Below are positions 27,742 through 36,625 of a DNA stretch of 64,000 nucleotides, piece after piece. A program made the translations under genes and the position numbers. Under the pieces are notes generated by a model, which did not search any database, was not told where the DNA came from, and worked only from the letters and a program-made list of their open reading frames with translations. Source of the stretch: Bryobacterales bacterium (GTDB taxonomy: Bacteria; Acidobacteriota; Terriglobia; Bryobacterales; Bryobacteraceae); the NCBI GenBank assembly GCA_016789905.1, contig JAEUQC010000172.1:186001-250000 (forward strand), given 5' to 3'. The first letter of the stretch is position 1. Each line of letters begins with the position of its first letter.

Positions 27742-28955
27742 TTTGCCACCTCCACCGCGAATACGTACGTGTCTCCAAACATGTTGGACCGGAACACCAC
27801 CCATTTCTGATCGGGTGTGAAACTCACATTCGGCTCCAATTTGTAGTTGTGTCTTGCCATGTTCACCAGTCTTTCCGCGCGCAGCACACCCGTCTGCACG
27901 AGCGCCGGGTCCTTCAATCCTTCGTCTTTCCGCTGCTCCATTCGAAACAGATAAATCCATTGGCCGTTCTTCGCTCGCGCCACCTGGCCGGGGTCTCCCC
28001 CGTCCCCGCACAGCAGCGTGCCGTCCCGGGAAACGTTGAAATGGATGGACCATTCGTCCCGTTGGAGGTGATACCAGGTCCGCGCGCCCGTATCCACGCT
28101 GTACTTCGCCAGCCAGAAGTCTTCGCCCCGAGGCGTCTGCAGGTCGTACCAGATGGTCCTTCCGTCGCTGCTCCAGAACTCATGGCCAAAAATCTCCATC
28201 GCCATTGTCCGCGTATGGACCTTCTTCAGGCCTGTCCCATCCGCGCGAATCGACCAGATCCGGTCCACCTTATGCCACGGCCCTTCATGGCAGAACATCA
28301 GCAGGCCAGGGTCGCTCGGCGAAAACAACACATGGTTCAACCAATCGTTCGCCTTGTGGATTACCCGCACCTCGCCCGTTTCCACGCGCATGGTGAACAT
28401 CGCCATGGGCAGTCGCGAGGCCCAACGTTCTTCCATCATCTGCCCTTTGTTTCGGGGCTGGTCCAGCGGATGGCCTTGGGAAGCCGCACCGCCCGCCGGC
28501 GCCGCGTACGGCGCTGTGGCCGCACCCTCAATGTAGGTGCCCGCCAGCAGCGTCTCGTCCGCGTTCACCGTGGCCACAGATCCGCGCGCCGGCATCGCTC
28601 CAATCCTTCTCGTCTCCCCGGTCGTTGTGTCGGTCCAATACAGCTCCCAGTCCCGGCTGTAGTAAACGCGCGGCGTCTTCCGGCCCGCGTCGATCAGCCG
28701 AACCCGCCCCTTTACCACGGCTCGCGCTTCCCGCTTCTCCAGGTCCAAAACGCTGATCCCTTCCGGCGTCGTGTAAACCAGTCCCTTACCATCGGCCGTG
28801 TAGCCGTTCTGGTTGAAATACAGGCTCGCCGAACCCGGTTCATTTGTCAGCCGTACCACCCGGTGGCCCGTTTCGGCGTCCACCCACGATGCCGGCGGCA
28901 CCTCCGCCTGCATCCCCAGAACCAGCAAAAATTCAATCCAGAATAATCGCTTCAT
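27738..28955 (-). CDS. Oligogalacturonate lyase (PL22), exported
   Basis: Start at 28955 (MKRLFWIEFLLVLGMQAE) gives 405 residues. A seven-bladed propeller with the PL22 residues in place: NHVLFSPSDPGLLMFCHEGPWHKVDRIW, FGHEFWSSDGRTIWYD and WSIHFNVSRDG hold the His residues expected for Mn binding and catalysis. Such enzymes cleave short oligogalacturonides from pectin into unsaturated monomers. Unlike cytoplasmic enterobacterial Ogl it has an export signal. It starts inside the 3' end of the glycoside-hydrolase-like gene (23-base overlap) and is followed by the coupled DUF1801-like gene. Confidence 0.87.
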   Translation of the reverse strand: MKRLFWIEFLLVLGMQAEVPPASWVDAETGHRVVRLTNEPGSASLYFNQNGYTADGKGLVYTTPEGISVLDLEKREARAVVKGRVRLIDAGRKTPRVYYSRDWELYWTDTTTGETRRIGAMPARGSVATVNADETLLAGTYIEGAATAPYAAPAGGAASQGHPLDQPRNKGQMMEERWASRLPMAMFTMRVETGEVRVIHKANDWLNHVLFSPSDPGLLMFCHEGPWHKVDRIWSIRADGTGLKKVHTRTMAMEIFGHEFWSSDGRTIWYDLQTPRGEDFWLAKYSVDTGARTWYHLQRDEWSIHFNVSRDGTLLCGDGGDPGQVARAKNGQWIYLFRMEQRKDEGLKDPALVQTGVLRAERLVNMARHNYKLEPNVSFTPDQKWVVFRSNMFGDTYVFAVEVAK

Positions 28956-30822
28956 ACGCTCCAAGCGAACCCACAACGAACCGAGTATATCCATCCGCCA
29001 CTGTTGTCCGCAGTTCGGCGCCCGCCGCCGTTCGCGCCCGCGCGAACGAACCCAACACGCGCACCTCGATGTCCCGCATTTCGATGGGCGCAAAGTACGC
29101 CGTGCTGGAATGCCCGGACAAATTCACCATGTGCAGCAGCGTTCGCCCGTGTGCTGCCTGCCGCATCAGCGTCATTTCCACCAGCGGATGCGCGTTGGTC
29201 AATACCTGCCGCCGTGGCTGCAAATAACGCAGCAAATCGCTCACCAGCGCCGCGTGCGCCGGAGAACTATGCCGCTGGTAGAGCCCTCCCACATCCCAGG
29301 GCAGAAACACATGCCGCTCCCCGGCCAGCAGGCCCGGTGTTTCTGTCTCCACCGCGTCCATGCTTACCCGTTCCGGCGGCCCGAACATCGATGGCGGAAT
29401 TAGCGTCAACGCCGCCGGCTCTTCCACTTGGTACTCAAGCATCGGCCCATCCACGAACAACAGATTCGTCGATTCCAGCGATGGCAGCAGTTTTCGGTCC
29501 CGCACGCGAAAGTAGGCTGATCTCGTTGACTCGCGCCGTCTGCGTAGCCGGCCCTTCACTGCAATCGCGGGCTCCACCGCCCCCGCCGCCAGCACTTTGA
29601 ACGGTGCTAATTCGCGCGGGATTCCCGTTGCCGAAATCACCACATCGAATTCCCGCTTGCCGATCCAATCGAAGTTGTCCGAAACCGCGAACGGAACATG
29701 CAACTCGGTCAGCAAGCGGAACCAGCCCTGATAAGAAGCGCCGCGCCCCCCCAGCAGCAATACGCGCGCCGCGGATTCCTGGCCGGCGTAGAGTGCAGCG
29801 TGTTTGCGGTGAAATGCGAACACCGGTTTCGCCGCCGCCAACCCGCCGCGGTCTTCCTGGTCCAACGTGCCGATCGCCACAAATGCGGGCCCCGCGCCGT
29901 GCGCCATGTTCTGGTAAAGCCGCGTTTGAATCTCCGCCGCCGGCACGGTTGTCAGCCGGTACGGAATGTCCACAAAACCAATGCACAGGTTGAACGCCAT
30001 CTTGCCCGGCTGCGAGTTCCGCGCCCGGTTCACGTTGTCTGATGCCGAATACGGCCACACCGGCAGCGGCCGGTCCACGGCGGTGTTGGATTCCGACATG
30101 ATGCCGTCCACGTGATCCTGAATATAGGTCCAGAACGCGGCGTTCGGCCGCTTGGTGTGAATCAAGGCGCCGATCTTTGCCGCCACTTCGTTCTTTGCGC
30201 GCGCCAGCATGGGGCCCGCAGGCCCTGGGCGTTTCTTGCATTCGGCGCACGTGCAACTTCCCAGCGGTTGGCCTGAATAGTCGGAGGCGGGGTTCCCGAA
30301 CATGTTGAAAAACAGCCCGTCCACGTCGTAGCGTTCCAGCGCCTCGTTCAAAATCGTCAACGCATGTTCCCGGTAGTAGCCGCCGTTGATGCACGTCGAG
30401 TACAGCCCGTTGTAGATCACCGGCCCGCCGTTTGCCTTCCGGAAAAACCACTCCGGGCGCGCGTCGTAGACGGCCTTCTGCGTCTTGCTCAAATCAAATC
30501 GGCCAATCACGCGGATGCCCCTTGCATGGGCCAGCCGCAGCACGTCTCCGAACATATCGCCACGCAAGGAGCGGCTTCGGTAATGGAACGGAACCGAAGT
30601 GGGATAGTGCGCCACAATCCCGCCCATTCCGATCAACAGTGCGTTCGCGTCCAAATCCATCAATTGCCGCACCAACCGTTCCGGGTCCAGCGCCGTATCG
30701 GTTTCGCGCAGATTGGTTTGAATCAGCCGCACCGGCTCTTCCATCCACCAGCGCTTCGGCTGCCCCAGCGCCGCGGGCGCGGCGAACGCCCCAGCCGCGA
30801 AAATCCTGCGAGTCATCTCCAC
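28933..30822 (-). CDS. Secreted glycoside-hydrolase-like protein (GHL6 / beta-galactosidase-like)
   Basis: A 629-residue protein with a Tat-like signal (TRRIFAAGAFAAPAALGQ). The N-terminal ~330 residues form a TIM-barrel like the hypothetical glycosyl hydrolase 6 group: DANALLIGMGGIVAHYPT, HARGIRVIGRFDLSKTQ, ERYDVDGLFFNMFG, a zinc-knuckle-like SCTCAECKK, and IMSESNT. A trimerisation-like domain follows and then a C-terminal beta domain like the fragment at 2-313. Substrate unknown; its overlap with the oligogalacturonate lyase gene suggests pectin or another uronate glycan. Divergent from the sialidase-fold genes. Confidence 0.8.
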   Translation of the reverse strand: MEMTRRIFAAGAFAAPAALGQPKRWWMEEPVRLIQTNLRETDTALDPERLVRQLMDLDANALLIGMGGIVAHYPTSVPFHYRSRSLRGDMFGDVLRLAHARGIRVIGRFDLSKTQKAVYDARPEWFFRKANGGPVIYNGLYSTCINGGYYREHALTILNEALERYDVDGLFFNMFGNPASDYSGQPLGSCTCAECKKRPGPAGPMLARAKNEVAAKIGALIHTKRPNAAFWTYIQDHVDGIMSESNTAVDRPLPVWPYSASDNVNRARNSQPGKMAFNLCIGFVDIPYRLTTVPAAEIQTRLYQNMAHGAGPAFVAIGTLDQEDRGGLAAAKPVFAFHRKHAALYAGQESAARVLLLGGRGASYQGWFRLLTELHVPFAVSDNFDWIGKREFDVVISATGIPRELAPFKVLAAGAVEPAIAVKGRLRRRRESTRSAYFRVRDRKLLPSLESTNLLFVDGPMLEYQVEEPAALTLIPPSMFGPPERVSMDAVETETPGLLAGERHVFLPWDVGGLYQRHSSPAHAALVSDLLRYLQPRRQVLTNAHPLVEMTLMRQAAHGRTLLHMVNLSGHSSTAYFAPIEMRDIEVRVLGSFARARTAAGAELRTTVADGYTRFVVGSLGAYEAIILD

Positions 30823-30894
30823 CCACTCAGTCTACGCCTCTCGAATACGATGCAGCCTCGAACGCGTCTCCAAGCGCTCCACGGCTACACGAAA

Positions 30895-30900
30895 TATACT
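30895..30900 (+). promoter_or_regulatory. Candidate -10 element of the sialidase/GMC operon
   Basis: TATACT (5 of 6 matches to TATAAT) ends 9 bases before the ATG at 30910. Transcription would start almost at the ATG, giving a very short or absent leader. No good -35 box is visible 16-18 bases upstream. Confidence 0.35.
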
Positions 30901-30909
30901 GTCATTACG

Positions 30910-32019
30910 ATGCGAATTCTACGCCGTACATTCCTGCAGGTCCCGGCCGCCGCCATCGCCGCTGCCGCGGCCGCGCCCCAGCACAAAATCGTCTTCGGTG
31001 AAAAGGGCCGCTTCGGCGGCTGGCCCGCCAATCACCACATGTGGGCCTGGGGCAATGAACTCGTTGTCGGCTTCGAAGCGGGCTATTTCCGAACCAACAC
31101 CGAAAAGACCCGCGAACACGCCATCGATTATTCCAAGCCCGCCGCTCACGTTCTCGCCCGCTCTCTTGACGGCGGCGAAACCTGGAAAATTGAAGAACCG
31201 GAAACATTGAAAGCACCTCCGGGTACCAAGCAGGCAGGTGTCCCCTGCGCCGAAGGCGGGAAGCCCATGTCGCAATGCCCCGGCGGTTTCGACTTCACCA
31301 AACCCGGCTTCGCCTTCACCGCCCGCATGGCTTCCATTCACACCGGCCCGTCGCGCTTCTACATCTCCAACGACAAGGCCAAGACATGGGCGGGACCCTT
31401 TGAATTCCCCAGCCTTGGCACGCCTGGCATCGCCGCCCGCACCGACGCCATCATCGAAGGCAAGCACGAAATGACTGTATTCATGACCGCCGCGAAAACC
31501 AACCTAAAGGAGGGACGCGTGCTCTGCGCCCGCACTACCGACGGCGCCAAGACCTGGAAAATGGTCAACTGGGTTTGCCCGGAACCGGCCGACAACGACT
31601 TCGCCATCATGCCGTCGTCTGTTCGTCTATCCAAGAACTCGATTTTGACCACCATCCGCCACCGTAAATTCATCGCCGCCTGGCGCAGTGATGACAACGG
31701 CGCCAACTGGAAAATGGTTGGCCAACCCGTTGACGACACTGGCGGTGGCAACCCGCCCGCGCTCCTGAAACTCCCCGACGGCAAGCTCGTGCTTACCTAC
31801 GGCTTCCGCAACACGCCTTACTCCATTCGCGCCCGCACCTCCACTGACGAGGGCAAGACCTGGTCCAAGGACATCATGCTGCGCGAAGACGGCGGCTCCT
31901 GGGATCTCGGCTATACCCGCACTGTTCGCCGCCCCGATGGCAACCTTGTCACGGCCTATTACTACAACACCGCCAACAACAGCGAACGTTTCATCGGAGC
32001 CACCATTTGGAAACCCTAA
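30910..32019 (+). CDS. Tat-exported sialidase/neuraminidase-fold (BNR) protein
   Basis: The ATG at 30910 gives 369 residues starting MRILRRTFLQVPAAAIAAAA, a twin-arginine-like signal. The frame is open 546 bases further upstream, but that part overlaps the divergent gene and is not protein-like. Five Asp-box/BNR repeats are visible (SLDGGETWKI, SNDKAKTWAG, TTDGAKTWKM, SDDNGANWKM, STDEGKTWSK), the mark of the six-bladed sialidase fold. Whether it is a true sialidase is unsure; many relatives act on other sugars. The next gene overlaps by 13 bases. Confidence 0.85.
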   Translation: MRILRRTFLQVPAAAIAAAAAAPQHKIVFGEKGRFGGWPANHHMWAWGNELVVGFEAGYFRTNTEKTREHAIDYSKPAAHVLARSLDGGETWKIEEPETLKAPPGTKQAGVPCAEGGKPMSQCPGGFDFTKPGFAFTARMASIHTGPSRFYISNDKAKTWAGPFEFPSLGTPGIAARTDAIIEGKHEMTVFMTAAKTNLKEGRVLCARTTDGAKTWKMVNWVCPEPADNDFAIMPSSVRLSKNSILTTIRHRKFIAAWRSDDNGANWKMVGQPVDDTGGGNPPALLKLPDGKLVLTYGFRNTPYSIRARTSTDEGKTWSKDIMLREDGGSWDLGYTRTVRRPDGNLVTAYYYNTANNSERFIGATIWKP

Positions 32020-33170
32020 AGCTCTTCCTTCTTTCGGCCGTTGCTTTGTCCGCGCAACCGTTCCTGAAGACGGAACTCATTTTCACCCCGGAACACTGGC
32101 ACAACCACTCGTCGTCCATCGTCGAACTCCCCAACGGCGACTTCTTCGTCAGTTGGTTCCACGGCTCCGGTGAACGCCAGTCCGACGACGTCAAAATCGA
32201 AGGCGCCCGATGGCGCAAGGCGACCAAAACCTGGTCGCCCCGCTTTGAACTGGCCGATACCCCTGGCTTTCCCGATACGAACTGCGTGGTTTGGGTGGAC
32301 TCGAAAAAGCGCCTCTGGCTCTTCTGGCCAACTATCCTCGCCAATACGTGGGAATCGGCCATCATGAAGTACCGCATCTCCACGGATTTCCAGCAGTCCG
32401 AAGGCCCGCCCAAATGGGACTGGCAGGATAACCTCCTCCTCATCCCGCAGCGCATGCAGGAGCGCACGCAGGAAGTCTTCGCCAAAGAGCTTAAGCGCAA
32501 CGGCCCGCTAAAGGATTGGGCCACCCGCTCCGTCGCCCTCGCCGGTGACAAGCAGTTCTCTCGCCTCGGCTGGTTCACCCGCACCCACCCCATTGAACTG
32601 CCCAGCGGCCGCTACATTGTCCCGCTCTATTCCGACGGGTTCTCCTTCGGCTTGATGGCCATCTCTGACGATGCCGGCAAGACCTGGCACGCCAGCGAGC
32701 CCATCGTCGGCTACGGCAACATTCAGCCGAGCGTGGTCCGCCGCAAGAACGGCGACCTTGTCGCCTTCATGCGCGACAACGGCCCAGCCCCGAAACGGGT
32801 CATGCAAAGCATATCCAAGGACAGCGGCGAAACCTGGTCCCCGGCCGAAGATATTGACCTTCCCAATCCCGGTACCAGCGTAGAAGCCATCGCCCTCAAA
32901 GACGGCCGCTGGATCATCGCCTACAACGATCTCGAAAAGGGCCGCACCTCATTAGCTCTCGCCATGTCCGACGATGAGGGCCAGACCTGGAAGTGGAAGC
33001 GCAATATGGACAAAGGCGCCGGGTCCTACCATTACCCCTCGCTCATCCAGGCCGCCGATGGTTCGTTGCATCTCACTTACTCCATCTTCGAAACCAAGGA
33101 CGGCAAGCAGGCCAAGAGCATCAAACATGCCCACTTCAACGCCGCCTGGATCGAAGCCGGGGACAAATAA
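32007..33170 (+). CDS. Secreted exo-alpha-sialidase-fold protein
   Basis: A 387-residue protein starting at TTG within the last codons of the previous gene (13-base overlap), with a signal peptide (METLKLFLLSAVALSAQ). Three Asp boxes (SDDAGKTWHA, SKDSGETWSP, SDDEGQTWKW) and the opening HWHNHSSSIVELPNGDFFVSWFHGSGE fit the sialidase superfamily, which includes hydrolases of rhamnose- or uronate-containing glycans. It probably works with its upstream paralogue. The start is chosen because it gives the full signal peptide. Confidence 0.85.
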   Translation: METLKLFLLSAVALSAQPFLKTELIFTPEHWHNHSSSIVELPNGDFFVSWFHGSGERQSDDVKIEGARWRKATKTWSPRFELADTPGFPDTNCVVWVDSKKRLWLFWPTILANTWESAIMKYRISTDFQQSEGPPKWDWQDNLLLIPQRMQERTQEVFAKELKRNGPLKDWATRSVALAGDKQFSRLGWFTRTHPIELPSGRYIVPLYSDGFSFGLMAISDDAGKTWHASEPIVGYGNIQPSVVRRKNGDLVAFMRDNGPAPKRVMQSISKDSGETWSPAEDIDLPNPGTSVEAIALKDGRWIIAYNDLEKGRTSLALAMSDDEGQTWKWKRNMDKGAGSYHYPSLIQAADGSLHLTYSIFETKDGKQAKSIKHAHFNAAWIEAGDK

Positions 33171-34037
33171 GTGCGCGTCGCCCTACTCGTCATGACCCTC
33201 TCCCTCGCCGCCTCCGCCATCGAGTTCAAAGACGGCTACGCCGATTCGGGCGGTGTCAAAATCCACTACGTCACCGCCGGCCAGGGTCCGCTCATTGTCA
33301 TGATCCATGGCTTCCCGGATTTCTGGTACACCTGGCGTCACCAGATGGAAGCGCTCGCCGGCCAATACCAGGTGGCCGCCATGGATCTGCGCGGCTTCAA
33401 CCTCAGCGACAAACCCGCCGGGGAAGAGAACTACGACATGCGCCTGCTCGTTGGCGATGTTGCCGCGGTAATCAAGCACCTCGGCCGCGAAAAGGCTATC
33501 ATCGCCGGGCACGATTGGGGCGGGGCCATCAGTTGGCAGTTTACTTTTCACGTACCGCAAATGGTGGAAAAGCTCATCATCCTGAACCTTCCCCACCCTA
33601 ACGGCCTCTCCCGCGAACTCGCCATTAACCCCAAGCAGCAGGAGGCCTCGGCGTACGCGCGCACCTTCCAGCGCCCGGGGTCTCATAAGCTGCTAACCGC
33701 GGATCGGCTCGCTTCCTGGGTCACTGATGCCGGCGCCCGCGAGAAGTACATTGAAGCCTTTCAACGCAGCAGCTTCGACGCCATGATGAACTACTACCGG
33801 CGCAACTACCCTCGCGAGCCCTACGAAGCCCGCATCGTTCCGCAGCGACTGGGCGTGCCCGTTCTCATGATTCACGGCCTTGACGACAAAGCACTTCTCC
33901 CTCCCGCGCTGAACAATACGTGGGAATGGCTCGACGCCGATCTCACACTGGTTACCATCCCCAAGGCCGGCCACTTTGTCCAACAGGACGCCGCCGAACT
34001 TGTCTCAAAAACGATAAAATCCTGGCTCAATCGATGA
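33171..34037 (+). CDS. Epoxide-hydrolase-like alpha/beta hydrolase, exported
   Basis: A 288-residue protein beginning at GTG directly after the previous stop. A short hydrophobic signal (MRVALLVMTLSLAASA) precedes the hydrolase. Motifs: MIHGFPDFWYTWR (oxyanion HGxP), AGHDWGGAISW (nucleophile Asp), a cap-domain Tyr in MNYYRRNYP, the acid Asp in GLDDKAL and the His in KAGHFVQQ. This is the epoxide hydrolase/haloalkane dehalogenase-like branch. Substrate unknown. The GMC gene starts inside its stop (ATGA). Confidence 0.85.
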   Translation: MRVALLVMTLSLAASAIEFKDGYADSGGVKIHYVTAGQGPLIVMIHGFPDFWYTWRHQMEALAGQYQVAAMDLRGFNLSDKPAGEENYDMRLLVGDVAAVIKHLGREKAIIAGHDWGGAISWQFTFHVPQMVEKLIILNLPHPNGLSRELAINPKQQEASAYARTFQRPGSHKLLTADRLASWVTDAGAREKYIEAFQRSSFDAMMNYYRRNYPREPYEARIVPQRLGVPVLMIHGLDDKALLPPALNNTWEWLDADLTLVTIPKAGHFVQQDAAELVSKTIKSWLNR

Positions 34038-35590
34038 AAACTTACGATGTCGTCATTGTCGGTTCCGGCGCCGCCGGAGGCACCCTGGCCGCGCATCTCG
34101 CCCGCGCCGGCGTTGCTGTCGCCGTGGTGGAAGGCGGGCCCAAAATAAACACCCGCTCCGACTTCAATACCCACGCCATGCCATGGGAATTCGCTAACCG
34201 CCAAATCCCCCGCATGAAGCCCGGCAAGGAGGGCATGGGCAGTGAACGCGCCCGCGGCCTCGGCGGCAAATCGCTCACCTGGAACGCGGTCGCCTGGCGC
34301 CAGTCCCACCGCGATTTCAAAGGCAAGTCCATCGATGGCGGCGGCGAGGATTGGCCCATCGACTATCCTGACCTCGCGCCCTACTATGACATCATCGAAC
34401 GCGAGGTCGGAGTCTGCGGCAACTACGACGGCCTTCCCGATCTTCCCGACGGCGTCTTCCTCCCTCCGGTTCCCTACAAATGTTCCGACAAACTAATCGA
34501 TAAGGGCGCCAGAAAGCTCGGCCTCAAAACCATCCATGTCCGCAAGGCCACCCTCTCCCGCGCCAAGTTCGGCCGCCCGGCGTGCCACTTCTGCGGCAAC
34601 TGCATGGCCGGTTGCGACGTTGTCGCCAAGTACAACTCCTACGATGTCCACATGGTGCCGGCGCTCAAAACCGGCAAGCTGGAAATGATCCCCAATGCCG
34701 TCGTCCGCGAAGTCGTCGTCAATGGTGACAACAAAGTCACCGGCGTCAAATACATTAACCGTGAAACCAAGGCGGAAGGCGAGGTTCACGGCAAAGCCGT
34801 TGTCATCAGTTGCGCCTGCGCACAGTCGGTGGCGCTGATGCAGATGTCCAAGTCGCGCCTCTACCCCAATGGCATCGCCAATTCGAGCGGCCACCTTGGC
34901 AAACACTTCATTCCTCACTTCACCGGTGGCGTCGAGGCGTTTCTCCACGGACTCAAAGGCGCGCCGCTCAAGGACGACGAAGGCTTCCTGGACCACGCCT
35001 ACCTCCCCAGCTTCATGCACGAACGCAAGCGCGACTACGCCCGCAGCTTCGGCGCGCAATTCGGTTACCAGAACCGCCGCGGCGTCGGCTGGGCCCGTGA
35101 AATCCCCGGCATGGGCGCAGGTTATAAACAGGCGGTAAAGGCCAACTATCCCGCCTTCGTCATCTTCAGTCCGTACGGCGAGATGATCCCCAATCCCAAG
35201 TCCTACCTCGATCTTGACGAAGCGAAGAAGGACGAGTTCGGGCTGCCATCCGCGCGCCGGCAAGTCAGTTGGAGCGACAACGACAAGAAGATATTCGCCG
35301 ACATGCAGAACTGGTCGACGGAGATTCTGAAGGCCGCCGGCGCCGATATCCTGCAAGTCTACAAGGAGCCGCGGACCAACCATGAACTCGGCGGCGCCCG
35401 CATGGGGTCTGATCCGAAGACGAGCATCGTCAACGCCAACTGCCAGACTCACGACATCAAGAACCTGTTCGTCGTCGATGGCTCCGTCTTCCCGTCGGCT
35501 TCGGAAAAGAACCCGACGCACACCATCATGGCCCTCGCCGCCCGCCTGGCCGTTCACATCGCCGACAGAGGAAAGAAAGGGGAGCTATGA
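34034..35590 (+). CDS. GMC-family FAD oxidoreductase
   Basis: The ATG at 34034 overlaps the previous TGA (ATGA) and gives 518 residues. FAD-binding VVIVGSGAAGGTLAAHLARAG opens the protein; GLGGKSLTWNAVAWRQ is the second GMC signature; CHFCGNCMAGCD is a Cys cluster seen in membrane gluconate/sorbitol-dehydrogenase-like members; the C-terminal NHELGGARMGSDP and NPTHTIMALAARLA hold the catalytic His/Asn region. It probably oxidises a sugar or polyol. The small subunit homologue follows with a 4-base overlap, so the pair should form a complex. Confidence 0.92.
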   Translation: MKTYDVVIVGSGAAGGTLAAHLARAGVAVAVVEGGPKINTRSDFNTHAMPWEFANRQIPRMKPGKEGMGSERARGLGGKSLTWNAVAWRQSHRDFKGKSIDGGGEDWPIDYPDLAPYYDIIEREVGVCGNYDGLPDLPDGVFLPPVPYKCSDKLIDKGARKLGLKTIHVRKATLSRAKFGRPACHFCGNCMAGCDVVAKYNSYDVHMVPALKTGKLEMIPNAVVREVVVNGDNKVTGVKYINRETKAEGEVHGKAVVISCACAQSVALMQMSKSRLYPNGIANSSGHLGKHFIPHFTGGVEAFLHGLKGAPLKDDEGFLDHAYLPSFMHERKRDYARSFGAQFGYQNRRGVGWAREIPGMGAGYKQAVKANYPAFVIFSPYGEMIPNPKSYLDLDEAKKDEFGLPSARRQVSWSDNDKKIFADMQNWSTEILKAAGADILQVYKEPRTNHELGGARMGSDPKTSIVNANCQTHDIKNLFVVDGSVFPSASEKNPTHTIMALAARLAVHIADRGKKGEL

Positions 35591-36102
35591 GCGACCAACG
35601 CCGTACATCTCTCAAAATCATCGGGACCATCGGCGCCACCTGCGCCTTTCCCTTCGCCGCCGACGAGCTCTACGCGCAGCAGGAGCATACACACACTGAA
35701 GGCGTCACCGCGCAACTCCCCGAACCCAAATACTTTTCGAAAGAGGACTTCGCTCTTCTCGCCAAAGTGGCCGAGCTGATCATCCCAACCACGGACACGC
35801 CCGGCGCCATCGCCGCCGGCGTCCCGGCCTATATTGATTTCGTCGTCAGCCGCAGCGCGCCGCAAAAGAAGCTCTTCAAGGATGGTCTCGCCTGGCTCAA
35901 GAAGAACGATCTGGCGCAGTTGACCGAACTCTGCGCGGCCGTCGACAAGGGCGCCAGCAAGACCCCGGAGCAGAAGTGGTTCAAAGCAATGAAGTCTCTG
36001 ACCGCCGATGGCTACTGGACATCAAAGATCGGTATGGCCCAGACGCTCGGCTATAAAGGCGCGTCCATTCTCGCCGAATTCCCCGAGTGCCGCGAACATT
36101 AA
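35587..36102 (+). CDS. Gluconate 2-dehydrogenase subunit 3-like protein
   Basis: A 171-residue partner of the GMC enzyme, starting within its stop (ATGA) after an AAGGGGAGCT ribosome site. The N-terminus (RRTSLKIIGTIGATCAFPFA) is a twin-arginine-like signal that could carry the GMC flavoprotein out as a hitch-hiker, since the GMC protein has no signal of its own. The domain PKYFSKEDFALLAKVAELIIPTTDTPGAIAAGVPAYID is typical of the family. The cytochrome c subunit of classical gluconate dehydrogenase is absent here. The stop overlaps that of the convergent Uma2 pseudogene. Confidence 0.9.
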   Translation: MSDQRRTSLKIIGTIGATCAFPFAADELYAQQEHTHTEGVTAQLPEPKYFSKEDFALLAKVAELIIPTTDTPGAIAAGVPAYIDFVVSRSAPQKKLFKDGLAWLKKNDLAQLTELCAAVDKGASKTPEQKWFKAMKSLTADGYWTSKIGMAQTLGYKGASILAEFPECREH

Positions 36103-36625
36103 AGGGGGGCGACGCCCCGATACAGTTCGGCGACGGCCACTTCGATTTCTAGCGAATCCAGCCGGATGATGGCGTCCACGTCGGAGTGAACCACAATCTG
36201 CCAACTTCCGTCGGGAAGGCGACGGTAGTGCTCCACGATGAGGAAATCGCGCGGCGACGGCAGTTGGCGGTAAGCCGCGCTTTTTCACCCTGGCCGGAGT
36301 TCCGTGTCATCGGCGAAAGGACCTCGACGATGATCGTCGGATTCGTCAGCGTATCCTTTCGGTCGTCCGTGAATTTCGGCTTTCCGCACAACACGCTCGC
36401 GTCCGGATACGTGATCGGCCTGTCCCAGAATACGGCCAGCCGCGCGTCTGAGCTAAATGTCAGGCAGGCATTTGTGTCAAGTTTGGGCTGAAAAATATCA
36501 GCCGCATTGACGCCAATGAGCGCATGGTGGAGAGACCTGCCTGCCATCGGGAGCATTGCGCCGTCGATGAACTCGTACTTTTCGAGTGTCGCCCGTTCCG
36601 GTTCCAGATACTATTCAGGCGTCAC
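36099..36625 (-). pseudogene. Uma2-family (DUF820) restriction-endonuclease-like gene, one TAG stop and one frameshift
   Basis: Read in pieces this is a nearly complete Uma2 protein: VTPE-stop-YLEPERATLEKYEFIDG, then AMLPMAGRSLHHALIG, SSDARLAVFWD, YPDASVLCGKPKFTDD and NPTIIVEVLSPMTRNSGQGEKAR. After a one-base shift it continues AAYRQLPSPRDFLIVEHYRR to DSLEIEVAVAELYRGVAPL. The TAG is at 36611-36613 in place of a usual Glu. The frameshift falls in or near the run of five T at 36281-36285 (A-run in the coding strand); one extra base would restore GEKSAAYRQ. Uma2 proteins have a PD-(D/E)XK fold and unclear function. The GTG start is approximate. Sequencing error could explain the shift but not the stop. 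Confidence 0.8.

Noticed and set aside
30364..30909. N-terminal extension of the first sialidase-fold gene
   Set aside because: It is antisense to the GHL6-like gene and Arg/Pro-rich; the ATG at 30910 gives a proper Tat-like signal.
36186..36491. 101-codon + strand open frame in the 36-37 kb gap
   Set aside because: It is the reverse strand of the first Uma2 pseudogene; the minus strand shows real family blocks.
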